42,933 bases of DNA from positions 1 to 42,933 of the IMG/VR virus record IMGVR_UViG_3300027739_000018. The stretch is one strand, 5' to 3'. Origin of the DNA: a virus. A model generated the notes under the pieces. That model saw only the letters and a program-made list of their open reading frames with translations. It was not told where the DNA came from and did no database searches. Below, in pieces: positions 5,738 through 14,138 of the stretch. Each line of letters begins with the position of its first letter. The first letter of the stretch is position 1. Both the position numbers and the translations under genes were made by a program.

Positions 5738-6232
5738 ATGAAAAGCCGAATAGTAAAAGTTAGTTTGTGGTACGATGATGACTTTACCGCTTCATCTAAA
5801 AATACTAAATTTCTCTTTCTATACTTACTTACTTGTCCGTTTATAGAGATGACTGGAATATTCAAATTTCCTCGTCATCATATCCTTCTTGAGACAGGAC
5901 TTACAGAAGATGAGCTAAACAAGTCAATTATAGAGCTAGAAGCCATCAAGAAGGCGTTTCTATACAAGAACTGGATATATGTACCAAATACCGAGAAACA
6001 TAATAAGTACAGCCTCGGTTCTAAGACTGGTAAGGGATTTCAAATAGAGATGAAGAATATACCTAAAGATATATTTACTTACTTCAATAAACGATACCCC
6101 TATCATACCCCTATGATAGACTCAGAAGACAGAAGACAGAAAACAGAAGACAGAATTTATAAGACAGAAATCAGAAATCAGAGTGATAGGATCTTTGATG
6201 CTTTATCAGAGAAAGGAGATAACAATGACTAA
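5738..6232 (+). CDS. Phage replication-initiator-like winged-helix protein
   Basis: 164 aa. Residues 1-115 resemble the N-terminal winged-helix domain of DnaD-like and lambda O-like phage replication proteins: an opening like VKVSLWYDDDF, a NTKFLFLYLLTCP helix, FPRHHILLETGLTEDEL as helix-turn-helix, NWIYVPNTEKHN as wing, and MKNIPKDIFTYF. The C-terminal domain normally present in such proteins is missing; a charged Arg/Glu/Lys-rich tail replaces it. The DNA coding this tail is a tandem 7-bp repeat array, recalling the lambda origin inside gene O. It probably binds the origin and recruits host replication proteins, since the phage carries no helicase, primase or polymerase of its own. Confidence 0.65.
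   Translation: MKSRIVKVSLWYDDDFTASSKNTKFLFLYLLTCPFIEMTGIFKFPRHHILLETGLTEDELNKSIIELEAIKKAFLYKNWIYVPNTEKHNKYSLGSKTGKGFQIEMKNIPKDIFTYFNKRYPYHTPMIDSEDRRQKTEDRIYKTEIRNQSDRIFDALSEKGDNND
6124..6186 (+). repeat. Tandem 7-bp repeats inside the replication gene (candidate origin iterons)
   Basis: Eight or nine consecutive heptamers of the type AGAAGAC: AGAAGAC, AGAAGAC, AGAAAAC, AGAAGAC, AGAATTT, ATAAGAC, AGAAATC, AGAAATC, AGAGTGA. A period of 7 rotates through the three reading phases, so the pattern is held at DNA level and not by the protein. Confidence 0.65.
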
Positions 6233-6395
6233 ACAGGAAAACCAAGAGCTACTTGGATACTTAGAGGAGTTTCTACATATAGCAACAAATAAGATATATG
6301 GATATGAGTGGTTTATGTCTTATCCTTACTTGAAGTTATGTAACGATACGTTTTCAGAGTTGTTGTTAATAGATTTAACCGCCGATGGCCTATAG
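6225..6395 (+). CDS. Small unknown protein
   Basis: 56 aa, helical with aromatic residues (YLEEFLHIATNKIYGYEWF). The ATG at 6225 is preceded by AAAGGAG at good spacing, one of the few strong SDs on this strand, and lies inside the end of the replication gene. Function unknown. Confidence 0.55.
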   Translation: MTKQENQELLGYLEEFLHIATNKIYGYEWFMSYPYLKLCNDTFSELLLIDLTADGL

Positions 6396-6439
6396 AATAA
6401 TACTCAACACATTATATAAAATTATGTTATATTGAATGT

Positions 6440-6583
6440 ATGCGTAAACTTAAAAACTCTACTCTCTTCTCCTTTAAGATGTTGAATAAGCATAACCGGT
6501 TATTGTCAGATCACGCGAAAAGGCTTAAGCTCAAGAAGTCGGCACTGTTGCGTTCTATTATCAATTCTTATTTCAACCCATGA
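6440..6583 (+). CDS. Small ribbon-helix-helix-like protein
   Basis: 47 aa. A short strand (TLFSFKML) is followed by two helices (NRLLSDHAKRLKLKK, SALLRSIINSYF) in the layout of CopG/Arc-type ribbon-helix-helix repressors. A TATATT box (6428-6433) lies six bases before the ATG, suggesting a nearly leaderless transcript. It is probably a small transcription regulator. Its stop overlaps the next ATG. Confidence 0.5.
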   Translation: MRKLKNSTLFSFKMLNKHNRLLSDHAKRLKLKKSALLRSIINSYFNP

Positions 6584-6753
6584 CAGCTATTGAAAGGATT
6601 GTGTATGCTTCCGGCTTAATCGTTTTTGTCCTTTTTATCATTATCCTCTTTACCCAGAAGGCTCCCCCTATATCAAGTAGGTTGCCTGACCGAGTGTTGC
6701 AGGGCGCGCAGATAAACCCAGTACCAGTTCCCACACCATTTCAAATTAAATAA
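6580..6753 (+). CDS. Small single-span membrane protein
   Basis: 57 aa with one membrane helix (VYASGLIVFVLFIIILF) and a Pro-rich tail (PVPVPTPF) that would lie on one side of the membrane. ATGA overlap with the preceding gene. No family recognised. Confidence 0.5.
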   Translation: MTAIERIVYASGLIVFVLFIIILFTQKAPPISSRLPDRVLQGAQINPVPVPTPFQIK

Positions 6754-6754
6754 T

Positions 6755-7390
6755 ATGACTGATTTACACGACAAGGGGAAGGGAAAGAAGATACTCATAG
6801 CTTGTGAAGAAAGCCAAGCGGTATGCAAAGCATTTAGGGATAGGGGATTTGAGGCATATTCCTGTGATTTGCTCCCTTGTAGCGGTGGTCATCCTGAATG
6901 GCATTTACAACAGGATGTTTTACCTTTGCTTGACCAGGATTGGGATTTGATTATCGCTTTTCCTCCCTGTACTGATTTGGCGGTAAGTGGAGCTGCTTGG
7001 TTTGAAAGGAAGCGGAAAGATGGAAGCCAACAGAAAAGCATTGAGTTTTTTATGAAGTTCGCAAACGCAAAGTGCAATAAGGTCGTGATTGAAAATCCGG
7101 TTGGGATAATGTCCTCACTTTGGAGGAAGCCCGACCAAATCATTCAGCCTTATATGTTTGGTGAACCATTCAGTAAAAAAACTTGCCTTTGGATTAAGGG
7201 ATTGCCTTTATTGAAACCCACAAAGTTAGTTGAGCAAGGAGAACGGGTAACATTCAAAAGCGGAAGGTCAATGCCAAAATGGTATTCGGATGCTTTCAGA
7301 TTGCCACCGGAAGAACGTTCAATAGTCAGAAGTAGGACATTTCAAGGAATAGCAGATGCTATGGCTGACCAATGGAGTAAATACCTATGA
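6755..7390 (+). CDS. Putative DNA (cytosine) methyltransferase-like protein
   Basis: 211 aa. It starts with a Rossmann-like KILIACEESQAV, where C5-cytosine methylases have the SAM-binding motif. It has FPPCTDLAVSG (Pro70-Pro71-Cys72, resembling the PC catalytic motif) and IENPVGIMSS (resembling the ENV motif). It is much shorter than full C5 methylases and lacks an obvious target-recognition domain. Related short phage proteins are usually annotated as methyltransferase-like with unclear activity. It lies two genes upstream of a beta-class DNA methylase, so the phage may modify its DNA against host restriction. Confidence 0.6.
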   Translation: MTDLHDKGKGKKILIACEESQAVCKAFRDRGFEAYSCDLLPCSGGHPEWHLQQDVLPLLDQDWDLIIAFPPCTDLAVSGAAWFERKRKDGSQQKSIEFFMKFANAKCNKVVIENPVGIMSSLWRKPDQIIQPYMFGEPFSKKTCLWIKGLPLLKPTKLVEQGERVTFKSGRSMPKWYSDAFRLPPEERSIVRSRTFQGIADAMADQWSKYL

Positions 7391-7488
7391 AACCAACACA
7401 GGAGGGGAAGAAAAAACATACCAACTCAAGAGATAGTATACATTCAGGAAAAGATGCCAACTGTATTACCAATTCAAAGGAGAAATGA
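7387..7488 (+). CDS. Small polar peptide (candidate)
   Basis: 33 aa, basic and polar. It fills the gap between the two methyltransferase genes with an ATGA overlap on both sides and contains the AAGGAG of the next gene. It may exist to couple translation. Confidence 0.3.
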   Translation: MKPTQEGKKKHTNSRDSIHSGKDANCITNSKEK

Positions 7489-8579
7489 ATATAGATTTAA
7501 GATTAGGCGATTGTTTGATTAAGTTAAAAGAACTTGAGGATAATTCAGTAGATGCAATAGTTACTGACCCTCCGTATGAATTAGGCTTTATGGGTAAGAG
7601 TTGGGATGCTAGCGGAATTGCTTTTAATCAAGCGGTGTGGGCGTTATGCAGACGTGTTCTCAAGCCCGGTGGATACTTACTCTCTTTTGGTGGAACAAGA
7701 ACCTATCACCGTATGACAGTAGCTATAGAGGATGCAGGATTTGAGATAAGAGACATGGTTGAGTGGGTGTATGGTTCAGGATTTCCTAAATCTTTGAATA
7801 TCGGTAAGGCGGTGGATAAGTTGCTAGGGAATGAGAGGGAGATAACTGGAAAAGATAGAAGTGGAGATAAAGAAACACACAAAACTTACAATATGGCTAA
7901 ATTAGGTGGTAGTGCTATGGGTGGAGAATATAATATAACCAAAGGCACTTCTGAATGGGAAGGCTGGGGAACTGCCCTTAAACCTGCTCACGAACCCATC
8001 TGTATGGCTCGTAAACCTTTATCAGAGAAAACAGTAGCCGAAAATGTATTAAAGTATGGAACGGGTGGGATAAATATAGATGGGTGTAGAGTGGAGGGAT
8101 TATCAGAAAAAGAACTTAATTGGACACCACAAAGACAACACGCAGAACAAAAAACATATCATAAAGGAGTTGGGGGTGCTGGTGTTGGCAATGAAATGGA
8201 AATGTTTAATAAGTTGGGTCGCTTCCCTGCCAACCTAATCCACGACAACAGTGAAGAAGTAAGAGAGTGTTTTCCTAATGAAAGTGAAAGGTTCTTTAAA
8301 TCAATAATCTACCAAGCAAAGGCAAGTAAGAGTGGTCGTGGCGAGGGGAATAATCATCCTACAGTTAAACCTATCGCCCTTATGGAATACCTAATCAAAA
8401 TGGTAAGTAAAGAGGGTGCGGTTATTCTTGACCCTTTTATGGGAAGTGGTAGCACAGGTATAGCCTGTAAGAACCTCAATAGAAACTTTATCGGAATAGA
8501 GCTTGAACCTGATTACATTAAAATAGCGCAGGCAAGAATAAACGGTACATTAAACAGTTATCAGTTATTTAATATATGA
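7485..8579 (+). CDS. DNA N6-adenine / N4-cytosine methyltransferase, beta class
   Basis: 364 aa. Catalytic motif DPPY (residues 28-31) comes near the N-terminus and the SAM motif DPFMGSGSTG (316-325) near the C-terminus, with TVKPIALMEYLI between them; this order defines beta-class amino-methyltransferases. The long middle holds the target-recognition region, so the specificity cannot be read. A strong SD (AAGGAG, two bases from ATG) precedes it. No restriction endonuclease is nearby, so it is an orphan methylase, likely for anti-restriction or regulation. Confidence 0.9.
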   Translation: MNIDLRLGDCLIKLKELEDNSVDAIVTDPPYELGFMGKSWDASGIAFNQAVWALCRRVLKPGGYLLSFGGTRTYHRMTVAIEDAGFEIRDMVEWVYGSGFPKSLNIGKAVDKLLGNEREITGKDRSGDKETHKTYNMAKLGGSAMGGEYNITKGTSEWEGWGTALKPAHEPICMARKPLSEKTVAENVLKYGTGGINIDGCRVEGLSEKELNWTPQRQHAEQKTYHKGVGGAGVGNEMEMFNKLGRFPANLIHDNSEEVRECFPNESERFFKSIIYQAKASKSGRGEGNNHPTVKPIALMEYLIKMVSKEGAVILDPFMGSGSTGIACKNLNRNFIGIELEPDYIKIAQARINGTLNSYQLFNI

Positions 8580-8752
8580 ACCCCACTAACTACACCCCTA
8601 TAGTTACCAGAGAACAGCATGAGATGGAGATGGTGGATTTATTTATCGGGTTATTATTTTTATTTTTTATCTATGAGAACAGAGGATATCTTTACGAGGG
8701 CGTTTATCAATTCATCCTTCCGACCTTACAAGTTTTATCTGGTTGTCTATGA
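8576..8752 (+). CDS. Small membrane protein
   Basis: 58 aa with one clear membrane helix (DLFIGLLFLFFIY) and a second weaker hydrophobic stretch near the end. ATGA overlap with both neighbours. Function unknown. Confidence 0.45.
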   Translation: MNPTNYTPIVTREQHEMEMVDLFIGLLFLFFIYENRGYLYEGVYQFILPTLQVLSGCL

Positions 8753-9282
8753 CCGGCATGGGGTTCAAGCGGAACAACATGGAAATGTTGGAGAAAGCCC
8801 ACAAAAGACGGGCAAACGCAATAAAAAGGTACTACGAGTCGTTAAAAGACAAAAGACGCAAGGACAAGCCATTACAGAGGCAAAAAAAGGCATTAAAACC
8901 AAAGCGGGTAAAGCTCGTACCGGTAAGAAAGTTAATAAAGAAGTTAGACGCAGTATTCGCCAAGTACATCCGAGCAAGAGACGGAAACAAGTGCGTACTA
9001 TGCGGATCAATAAAAAACCCCCAGTGCGGACATCTCGTAAAGCGGGGAAAGCACAGCACAAGGTACGATGAGAGCAACTGTAACTGTATCTGCTCAAGCT
9101 GCAATTACAAGGATAACTTTGAACACGACCACTATGTTATATGGTGGGTTAAGAATTACGGTCTTATCCCATATCAGGATTTAATTGAGAGAAGTAAAGG
9201 TCTGAAACAATGGAAACGCTACGAGTTAGAGGAGTTAATAACCAAGTATGAAGAAAAGTGTACTCAACTCAAAACCCCTTAA
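8749..9282 (+). CDS. ninG: NinG-like recombination nuclease
   Basis: 177 aa. The N-terminal 60 residues are strongly basic. The C-terminal half matches the NinG/Rap pattern: LDAVFAKYIRARDGNKCVLC, then QCGHLVKRGKHSTRYDESN, CICSSCN, and a YVIWWVKNYG helix. Zinc ligands are probably C82, C85, C115 and C118 with His95 in an HNH-like site. In lambda, NinG (Rap) targets recombination intermediates. The ATG at 8749 overlaps the previous stop and is preferred to a TTG two codons earlier. Confidence 0.75.
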   Translation: MTGMGFKRNNMEMLEKAHKRRANAIKRYYESLKDKRRKDKPLQRQKKALKPKRVKLVPVRKLIKKLDAVFAKYIRARDGNKCVLCGSIKNPQCGHLVKRGKHSTRYDESNCNCICSSCNYKDNFEHDHYVIWWVKNYGLIPYQDLIERSKGLKQWKRYELEELITKYEEKCTQLKTP

Positions 9283-9406
9283 GGAACTGCGGTACTCTCT
9301 CCACAGTAAGATGTGGTGTATCGCCTGTAAAGAGAGGTTGAGAAACGGAATGAGTTATTACTGCATTGAGTGTCAGGATGACCTTGAAAAAAGGCGTAAA
9401 AAATAA
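9248..9406 (+). CDS. Small zinc-ribbon protein, last early gene
   Basis: 52 aa with two CxxC pairs (CIAC and CIEC, about 15 residues apart) and a basic tail. It starts inside the end of the NinG-like gene. It converges with the first minus-strand gene with only four bases between stops and no hairpin between them. Confidence 0.5.
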   Translation: MKKSVLNSKPLKELRYSLHSKMWCIACKERLRNGMSYYCIECQDDLEKRRKK

Positions 9407-9410
9407 CTGC

Positions 9411-9671
9411 TTACCAGTTTGTCCTTACCAACCCACGGCTCTCATTCACTCCGTCTTTATCAAGGGAGTTATAAACGTGCATATAGCGGTCTATCACCCT
9501 TAAAAACGCCAGTAAGCCTACCGCCAGTACCACATGCCACTTAATGGAGATGTTACCGGTATCAGAGTTAATCCCTCCCATTAAAATAGGGAGTATTGAC
9601 AGGATAACATCACGAAACGCCTCCCTCAACGCCTCATCCAACGCCTTGAGAAACTTCTGCTTATTGGTCAT
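9411..9671 (-). CDS. Holin-like membrane protein
   Basis: 86 aa. A charged N-terminus is followed by two hydrophobic helices (VILSILPILMGGI and VVLAVGLLAFLRVI) and a charged tail, a common small-holin layout. It is the last late gene, close to the amidase endolysin, which supports a lysis role. Family placement is by topology and context only. Confidence 0.55.
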   Translation of the reverse strand: MTNKQKFLKALDEALREAFRDVILSILPILMGGINSDTGNISIKWHVVLAVGLLAFLRVIDRYMHVYNSLDKDGVNESRGLVRTNW

Positions 9672-9674
9672 AAA

Positions 9675-9851
9675 TTATCTCGGCAACGTATAAAGATGGA
9701 AAAAGTCCAATAACCAAAACAAAACCACTAACCCTAAAATGATGTACGCTATCTGCTTAACCGCAGGAGGAAGCGCAATCATCCCTAAAATAAGGTTAAC
9801 CACATAGATAACAACCGCAACCAACAGTAATGTAACAATAAGGGAAATCAT
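9675..9851 (-). CDS. Second small holin-like protein
   Basis: 58 aa with two membrane helices separated by LPPAVKQIA, a layout common in phage holins. The ATG at 9851 is preferred over a GTG three codons earlier because GAAGGTG lies six bases upstream. With its neighbour it may form a holin/antiholin pair. Confidence 0.55.
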   Translation of the reverse strand: MISLIVTLLLVAVVIYVVNLILGMIALPPAVKQIAYIILGLVVLFWLLDFFHLYTLPR

Positions 9852-9883
9852 ATGTATCACCTTCTTACGAATGTAATTTATAA

Positions 9884-10258
9884 CTATAAACCTGCTCTGG
9901 CAAGCCTTTCAAATATGTTAGCGAAGTTAATATCACGTTGACGGGCAACCTCTTTCATGTCTTTTCTTGCTTGTTCAGATGCTTGAAGATGGTTCTCTAG
10001 TCCGTTTTTAATGTAGGCTACGTTTTGTTTTATCTCACGAATATCAGTTGCCATTGTAAAATTATTGTAGAGGTAGAATGAGGTTATAGAGACTATCAAA
10101 ATCATCAATCCCCAGAAACTTCTTACAGACAGTTTAATAGTCGTCATCTCATTGATGACTGTTTGATCCTCGTTAATAATACTCTGAGAATCATTAATAT
10201 TTGTCTGACGTTTGTTGACAGACGATTGTCTGGTATTTATAAGGCGTTGACTAGTCAT
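9884..10258 (-). CDS. Membrane-anchored coiled-coil protein (lysis cassette)
   Basis: 124 aa. A polar N-terminal region with repeating Asn/Gln/Ser (residues 6-36) is followed by one membrane helix (about 49-68) and a helical C-terminus likely to form a coiled coil. Start supported by AGGAG seven bases upstream. Position between endolysin and holins suggests a spanin-like or holin-accessory role, but no lipobox is seen. Confidence 0.5.
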   Translation of the reverse strand: MTSQRLINTRQSSVNKRQTNINDSQSIINEDQTVINEMTTIKLSVRSFWGLMILIVSITSFYLYNNFTMATDIREIKQNVAYIKNGLENHLQASEQARKDMKEVARQRDINFANIFERLARAGL

Positions 10259-11115
10259 ACTTGTACTCCTAACTTCTCACATATAGCAATCATAGCGGCC
10301 TGCAGGAACTTTAACCCGGGCTTTTTAAGATTGTTATATTTGGTAGTCCAGTAGGATACCTGACGCGTTAGGTCGCTTATCTGTTCAGCCTGTGCTTTCT
10401 TTGAGGCTTCTAAATGCGCCACTTGTTCTTTTAATGAGGGGAGAGCGTCATATGCCTCTTTATAAATTGAGGTTTGCTTCTGGCACTCTTGTTCTTTGAG
10501 TGCTAACGTGTTATATTGGCTCTGTAGCAACGTGGTGTCTGAAGCCATTTTAGAAATCTGCTGGTCTTTGCTCGCAATTACTCCATTTAATCTGTCTCTT
10601 TCTGCGGTGATTTGTGCAAGCTTAGCAGGACAGTCATCAACAGGAGCTGAAGCCCCATTGGCTTCTCTTATAATCTTATCTACATCTATTTCATTCGGAC
10701 AACCTGTAGCCACCACTTCTTTATGGGGAATTACGGTTACTCGGTTAATAGGAAGCTGATAAAACGCGCATATATCCTTTACCAGTGCCCCAGCCGTCTT
10801 ATAGAGTTCCTCTGTGGGAGGCGCACCCTGATACCAAACGTGTTCAATGCCTATGCTTCGTTTATTCATAACGTAATTTCCTGAGTGGTAGGCAGTGTAG
10901 TACTCCTCTAAGCCCTGATAGAGCTTACCGTCTCTGTCTACAATATAGTGTGCGGATACTTGTGATCCAACCTGACCGAATCTCGCTATTGCAGATTGTA
11001 GGGTTCCGACAGTTGAGTGGATAACCACCCTGTCAATAGGGGCTCTGGCTGTTTCATAGTTTCCGGTCGCCGTAGTAAACTCGGTATTAGGGAGACTTGT
11101 TTCCTCTCTGGTCAT
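10255..11115 (-). CDS. N-acetylmuramoyl-L-alanine amidase endolysin
   Basis: 286 aa. Residues 25-145 form an Amidase_2/PGRP-type domain: VVIHST with zinc ligand His33, SAHYIVDRDGKLYQ, a YHSGN loop, IPHKEV with His131 and TGCPN with Cys139 as the other zinc ligands. It cleaves the lactyl-amide bond of peptidoglycan at lysis. Residues 155-265 are a long heptad-patterned coiled coil in place of a standard wall-binding module, and the C-terminus is a short basic helix. Its stop overlaps the next gene by four bases (ATGA). No signal peptide is seen, so it should need the adjacent holins. Confidence 0.85.
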   Translation of the reverse strand: MTREETSLPNTEFTTATGNYETARAPIDRVVIHSTVGTLQSAIARFGQVGSQVSAHYIVDRDGKLYQGLEEYYTAYHSGNYVMNKRSIGIEHVWYQGAPPTEELYKTAGALVKDICAFYQLPINRVTVIPHKEVVATGCPNEIDVDKIIREANGASAPVDDCPAKLAQITAERDRLNGVIASKDQQISKMASDTTLLQSQYNTLALKEQECQKQTSIYKEAYDALPSLKEQVAHLEASKKAQAEQISDLTRQVSYWTTKYNNLKKPGLKFLQAAMIAICEKLGVQV

Positions 11116-11120
11116 ATTTA

Positions 11121-13133
11121 TTATTGTTGTCCTAGAACTTGATTAAGCATTTCAATGGCGTCGCTATTTGCATCGGTACTGGTAAGATTGCCTATATATT
11201 CTGATATTTCACCTTTTATTCTATTCATCTTAAACTTAACTTCCTCAGCGGTGTCTCCCGGGGCCGGAAGTAAGAACATATAGTCTTCTCTCTGTGCTGG
11301 AGTGTAGGCTGCGCCTGTTCTGTTGGTACCTATGGCATCAACAATTCCTCCCCATAAAGCCCTGTATTTACGGGCTCCAAATGCACCAGGGAGAGCTGAT
11401 GCTATCACCTGTCCTGAACCGTCTTTCTTAAACAGTATCTTTTCCATAGAAACAATATCCTTTAAAGCAGTTTTGTTACGGGAGAGGTCTTTTGCGACTG
11501 CACCTGACAGCTTCTTTTCTTCCTTTTCTTCAGGAGCCATTATGTCCATAAGAGTTTTAATCTGTGAGGTGTTTTTACCACCAGTTTGAGCCATATCTGC
11601 CATAATCATAGCCGCAAACATATCCTTTTTATTTGGTTGTTTTGTTGTATCTGTTGTGTCTTTAGCTTCTGCCTGACTTCCCAGAAGCTCTTGTATCATC
11701 TGCTCTCCGTCGCTTGTTGGCATAGGCTGTTCTTCCTCGCCACCCGCCCCACCCATCATATTACGACCAAGTGAGGTAGCCATTGAGGTCTTATTGGGAG
11801 TGCCTAATATTTTTGATATAGTATTTGCTCCGGTATTTACTAAAGGATTCTCTCCTGCCTTTATGAGTCCGCGACCTAAAGCATCCTCAGCCTGTCTTAT
11901 TGGACCTGAGGGAATAAGGTTAGGAATTGTGGTTGCAGCCCCTCCTGCCATAAGTCTTCCACCCATTCCGCCCTTACCAACCTGACTTAGTAAATCATCA
12001 GCATAAGAGGATAGTTTATATTGATAGGCATTTATTGGCCTGACCCTACTGTCAAGCGAATCTATGACATCTTTTAGCCCATCATACATTGCTTTCTTAA
12101 CCATGACTTTTTCAGCAGTTACACCTGATCCAAATGCCTTTGCCTTACGAAGCTGATTGCCCAGCTGTGTTTTATAATCATATATGGCTTGTGCTGATGG
12201 TGTTTTTTCAATAAGACTCTTTACCACTTGTTTCTCCGCGGTAATAGCCTTTCTCACAATGGGATTATCTAAATCAAGCGCATAATCCGTAAGCTGTTTA
12301 TTAAGACTCCCTATTATATTAGTATATCTCGGCTTTGCCTTTACTGTCGGCAGAAGCTTCTCTATCTGTTTATTTGCGGCCTCGGCAATAATACCGACCT
12401 GTGATAGTTGTTTCTCTGGTGCCCCGGCAAGCCCTGTTACTCTTTGAAAGTCTGCAAAGTCCTGTGCATCCTTAAACCATCGGGTTCCAGATGACCCGCT
12501 AAATCCTGCCACACCACGTCTGAGCCCCTCACCTGATTGAGTTAATGCTTCTCCAAAGTTCTTAGCCTTGGTTGCTGCTCTTGCGCCTGTGGTAACATCT
12601 TGAAGTTCATCTGGAAGCTTTGCAAATAGCTCACCTGTTTTACCATATTTAGCCATTCTCCCCACATCAGTTGCCGTGTCTGCAGCCTTACCCGCAACAC
12701 CTAACTTAGTTAGGAGACTCTTTGCAGGACCTAAAAACGGCAGAACATTAAGAAGCGTGGTTACTGGTTTGTTATATCCGGTCTCAAGAGGATTGGTTAT
12801 GAGGTCTTTATACTCTCCAACTACTCCCTTAGCTACGTTTCCTGCTGTTTCTCCCAGATCGGTTTGACCTTGTAGGATACTCAGAAGAAGTCCGGGAAGC
12901 TGGGTAAGCCCCTGTACGTTTTGTCCGACATCAGTTCCTACATTACTTAGAAAGCCTCCTAGACTTTTAGATTGCGGTTGAGCTGTCTGTTGAGTTTGAC
13001 CGCCCATATCAATTCCAAAGTCTTCCCTAAGTCCTGCAGATATGTCTTCATCAGATGCTCCTAGCTTCTTAGCCTGATTAACATACTGTGTAATATCGTC
13101 TTCATTAAATTGGCCTGTTTTAAATCGTGCCAT
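11121..13133 (-). CDS. Large internal virion / ejection-type protein
   Basis: 670 aa, mostly helical with Gly/Ala/Leu-rich hydrophobic stretches (around residues 75-150 and 385-410) and a charged, Gln-rich C-terminal third. The N-terminus has a short helical motif (DDITQYVNQAKKLGASDEDI). No enzymatic motif is visible. Between the nozzle genes and the lysis cassette, podoviruses usually keep the internal core proteins that are ejected with DNA; this is the best guess. A weak SD (AAAGGA) lies upstream. Confidence 0.55.
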   Translation of the reverse strand: MARFKTGQFNEDDITQYVNQAKKLGASDEDISAGLREDFGIDMGGQTQQTAQPQSKSLGGFLSNVGTDVGQNVQGLTQLPGLLLSILQGQTDLGETAGNVAKGVVGEYKDLITNPLETGYNKPVTTLLNVLPFLGPAKSLLTKLGVAGKAADTATDVGRMAKYGKTGELFAKLPDELQDVTTGARAATKAKNFGEALTQSGEGLRRGVAGFSGSSGTRWFKDAQDFADFQRVTGLAGAPEKQLSQVGIIAEAANKQIEKLLPTVKAKPRYTNIIGSLNKQLTDYALDLDNPIVRKAITAEKQVVKSLIEKTPSAQAIYDYKTQLGNQLRKAKAFGSGVTAEKVMVKKAMYDGLKDVIDSLDSRVRPINAYQYKLSSYADDLLSQVGKGGMGGRLMAGGAATTIPNLIPSGPIRQAEDALGRGLIKAGENPLVNTGANTISKILGTPNKTSMATSLGRNMMGGAGGEEEQPMPTSDGEQMIQELLGSQAEAKDTTDTTKQPNKKDMFAAMIMADMAQTGGKNTSQIKTLMDIMAPEEKEEKKLSGAVAKDLSRNKTALKDIVSMEKILFKKDGSGQVIASALPGAFGARKYRALWGGIVDAIGTNRTGAAYTPAQREDYMFLLPAPGDTAEEVKFKMNRIKGEISEYIGNLTSTDANSDAIEMLNQVLGQQ

Positions 13134-13135
13134 AG

Positions 13136-14095
13136 TTAATATCCTTTTGAAACTGGATAACCATTCTTGTCTCTTATGGAACCGTCAGAGTATTTATATA
13201 CGCCGTTGGAGATAGACTGAATAGGATATGCGCTTTTTCCTATGCTGGAAAATCTGTCATTTGCCGCATCCACTCCAACTCCAGATGAACCGCCACCTGT
13301 TCCTTTATCAGATGATGTCCCACCTTGAGATTTAGTCCATTTGTCAATAAATCCCTGAACATCAAATTTAGAATTTTCTGCTGTTTGTCTTGCTTTTTCA
13401 GCGGCATCAAGGTTAGATTGCGTACTCCATATACTTTTTCCTGTATCTATTCCGCTGGTTGCCGCGCCTGATTGAAGATTGGCTATAGCATCATAGACGC
13501 TTCTTACATCTTTACTCTCTGCCCCTGTCAGCTGAGTAATAAGCCCTGCCAGGTCAAGCAATCCTGACTCTCTGTCGCCTACTGCCGATTGTTCCTGATA
13601 CATTCCTGTTTCACGAAGCGGGGCAGTTGCATTTTGAATCTCCTGTTGCGCGAGAGTAGATGAGGGGAGAAGTCCTCGTTTTCCTAATTCCTGTGCGGTA
13701 ACCTTTGTTTGACCTGTTACATTTTTCTCAGTGGTTGAACGTATCTGGCCAATTAAATTATCATATCTCTGTTTCAGGTTTTCTTCTTTAGCCGTAAGAT
13801 TGGCTTTCTGCGCCCCGTAGTTGGCCTGTATCTCAGGAATGGCGGCTCTTTGTGAAGCTATGGCTGGCTGTATGGCATCAGAGTATAGCTGTTGTGAACG
13901 CTTTATGACATCCTCCCAATTTGAACCACCACCTGATGACCCGCTAAAGGATGATCCTCCAGAAAACTGACTTTGAGTCGTAGCTCTGTTATTTAAATAA
14001 TCATCCCACCCCGTATAGCCTGCTCTTATGGCAGCGTTATTTCTATCGGCCGGATTCATGTTTGAGATATTCGGGTCTACCTGAGAATATGCCAT
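13136..14095 (-). CDS. Internal virion-type structural protein
   Basis: 319 aa. A Ser/Gly-rich linker (about residues 42-58) separates a short N-terminal segment from a long helical region (60-235); a second Gly/Ser linker (about 255-275) precedes a small C-terminal segment with YKYSDGSIRDKNGYPV. Helical and low in Cys, as in internal core proteins. It has its own conserved late promoter with a leader of about three bases and no SD. Confidence 0.5.
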   Translation of the reverse strand: MAYSQVDPNISNMNPADRNNAAIRAGYTGWDDYLNNRATTQSQFSGGSSFSGSSGGGSNWEDVIKRSQQLYSDAIQPAIASQRAAIPEIQANYGAQKANLTAKEENLKQRYDNLIGQIRSTTEKNVTGQTKVTAQELGKRGLLPSSTLAQQEIQNATAPLRETGMYQEQSAVGDRESGLLDLAGLITQLTGAESKDVRSVYDAIANLQSGAATSGIDTGKSIWSTQSNLDAAEKARQTAENSKFDVQGFIDKWTKSQGGTSSDKGTGGGSSGVGVDAANDRFSSIGKSAYPIQSISNGVYKYSDGSIRDKNGYPVSKGY

Positions 14096-14104
14096 ATATA
14101 TAAA

Positions 14105-14138
14105 ATGTTAAATGATAAAATATGTTCGGTCAAGTTTT
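14105..14138 (-). promoter_or_regulatory. Conserved late promoter L1
   Basis: On the minus strand AAAACTTGACC (14138-14128), 17-bp spacer, -10 TAACAT (14110-14105), then nine bases to the ATG at 14095. The TAA stop of the upstream gene overlaps the element. Confidence 0.7.

Noticed and set aside
8619-9071. 150-aa very basic frame
   Set aside because: It overlaps the NinG-like gene in another frame; its Lys/Arg bias comes from the basic segment of that gene.
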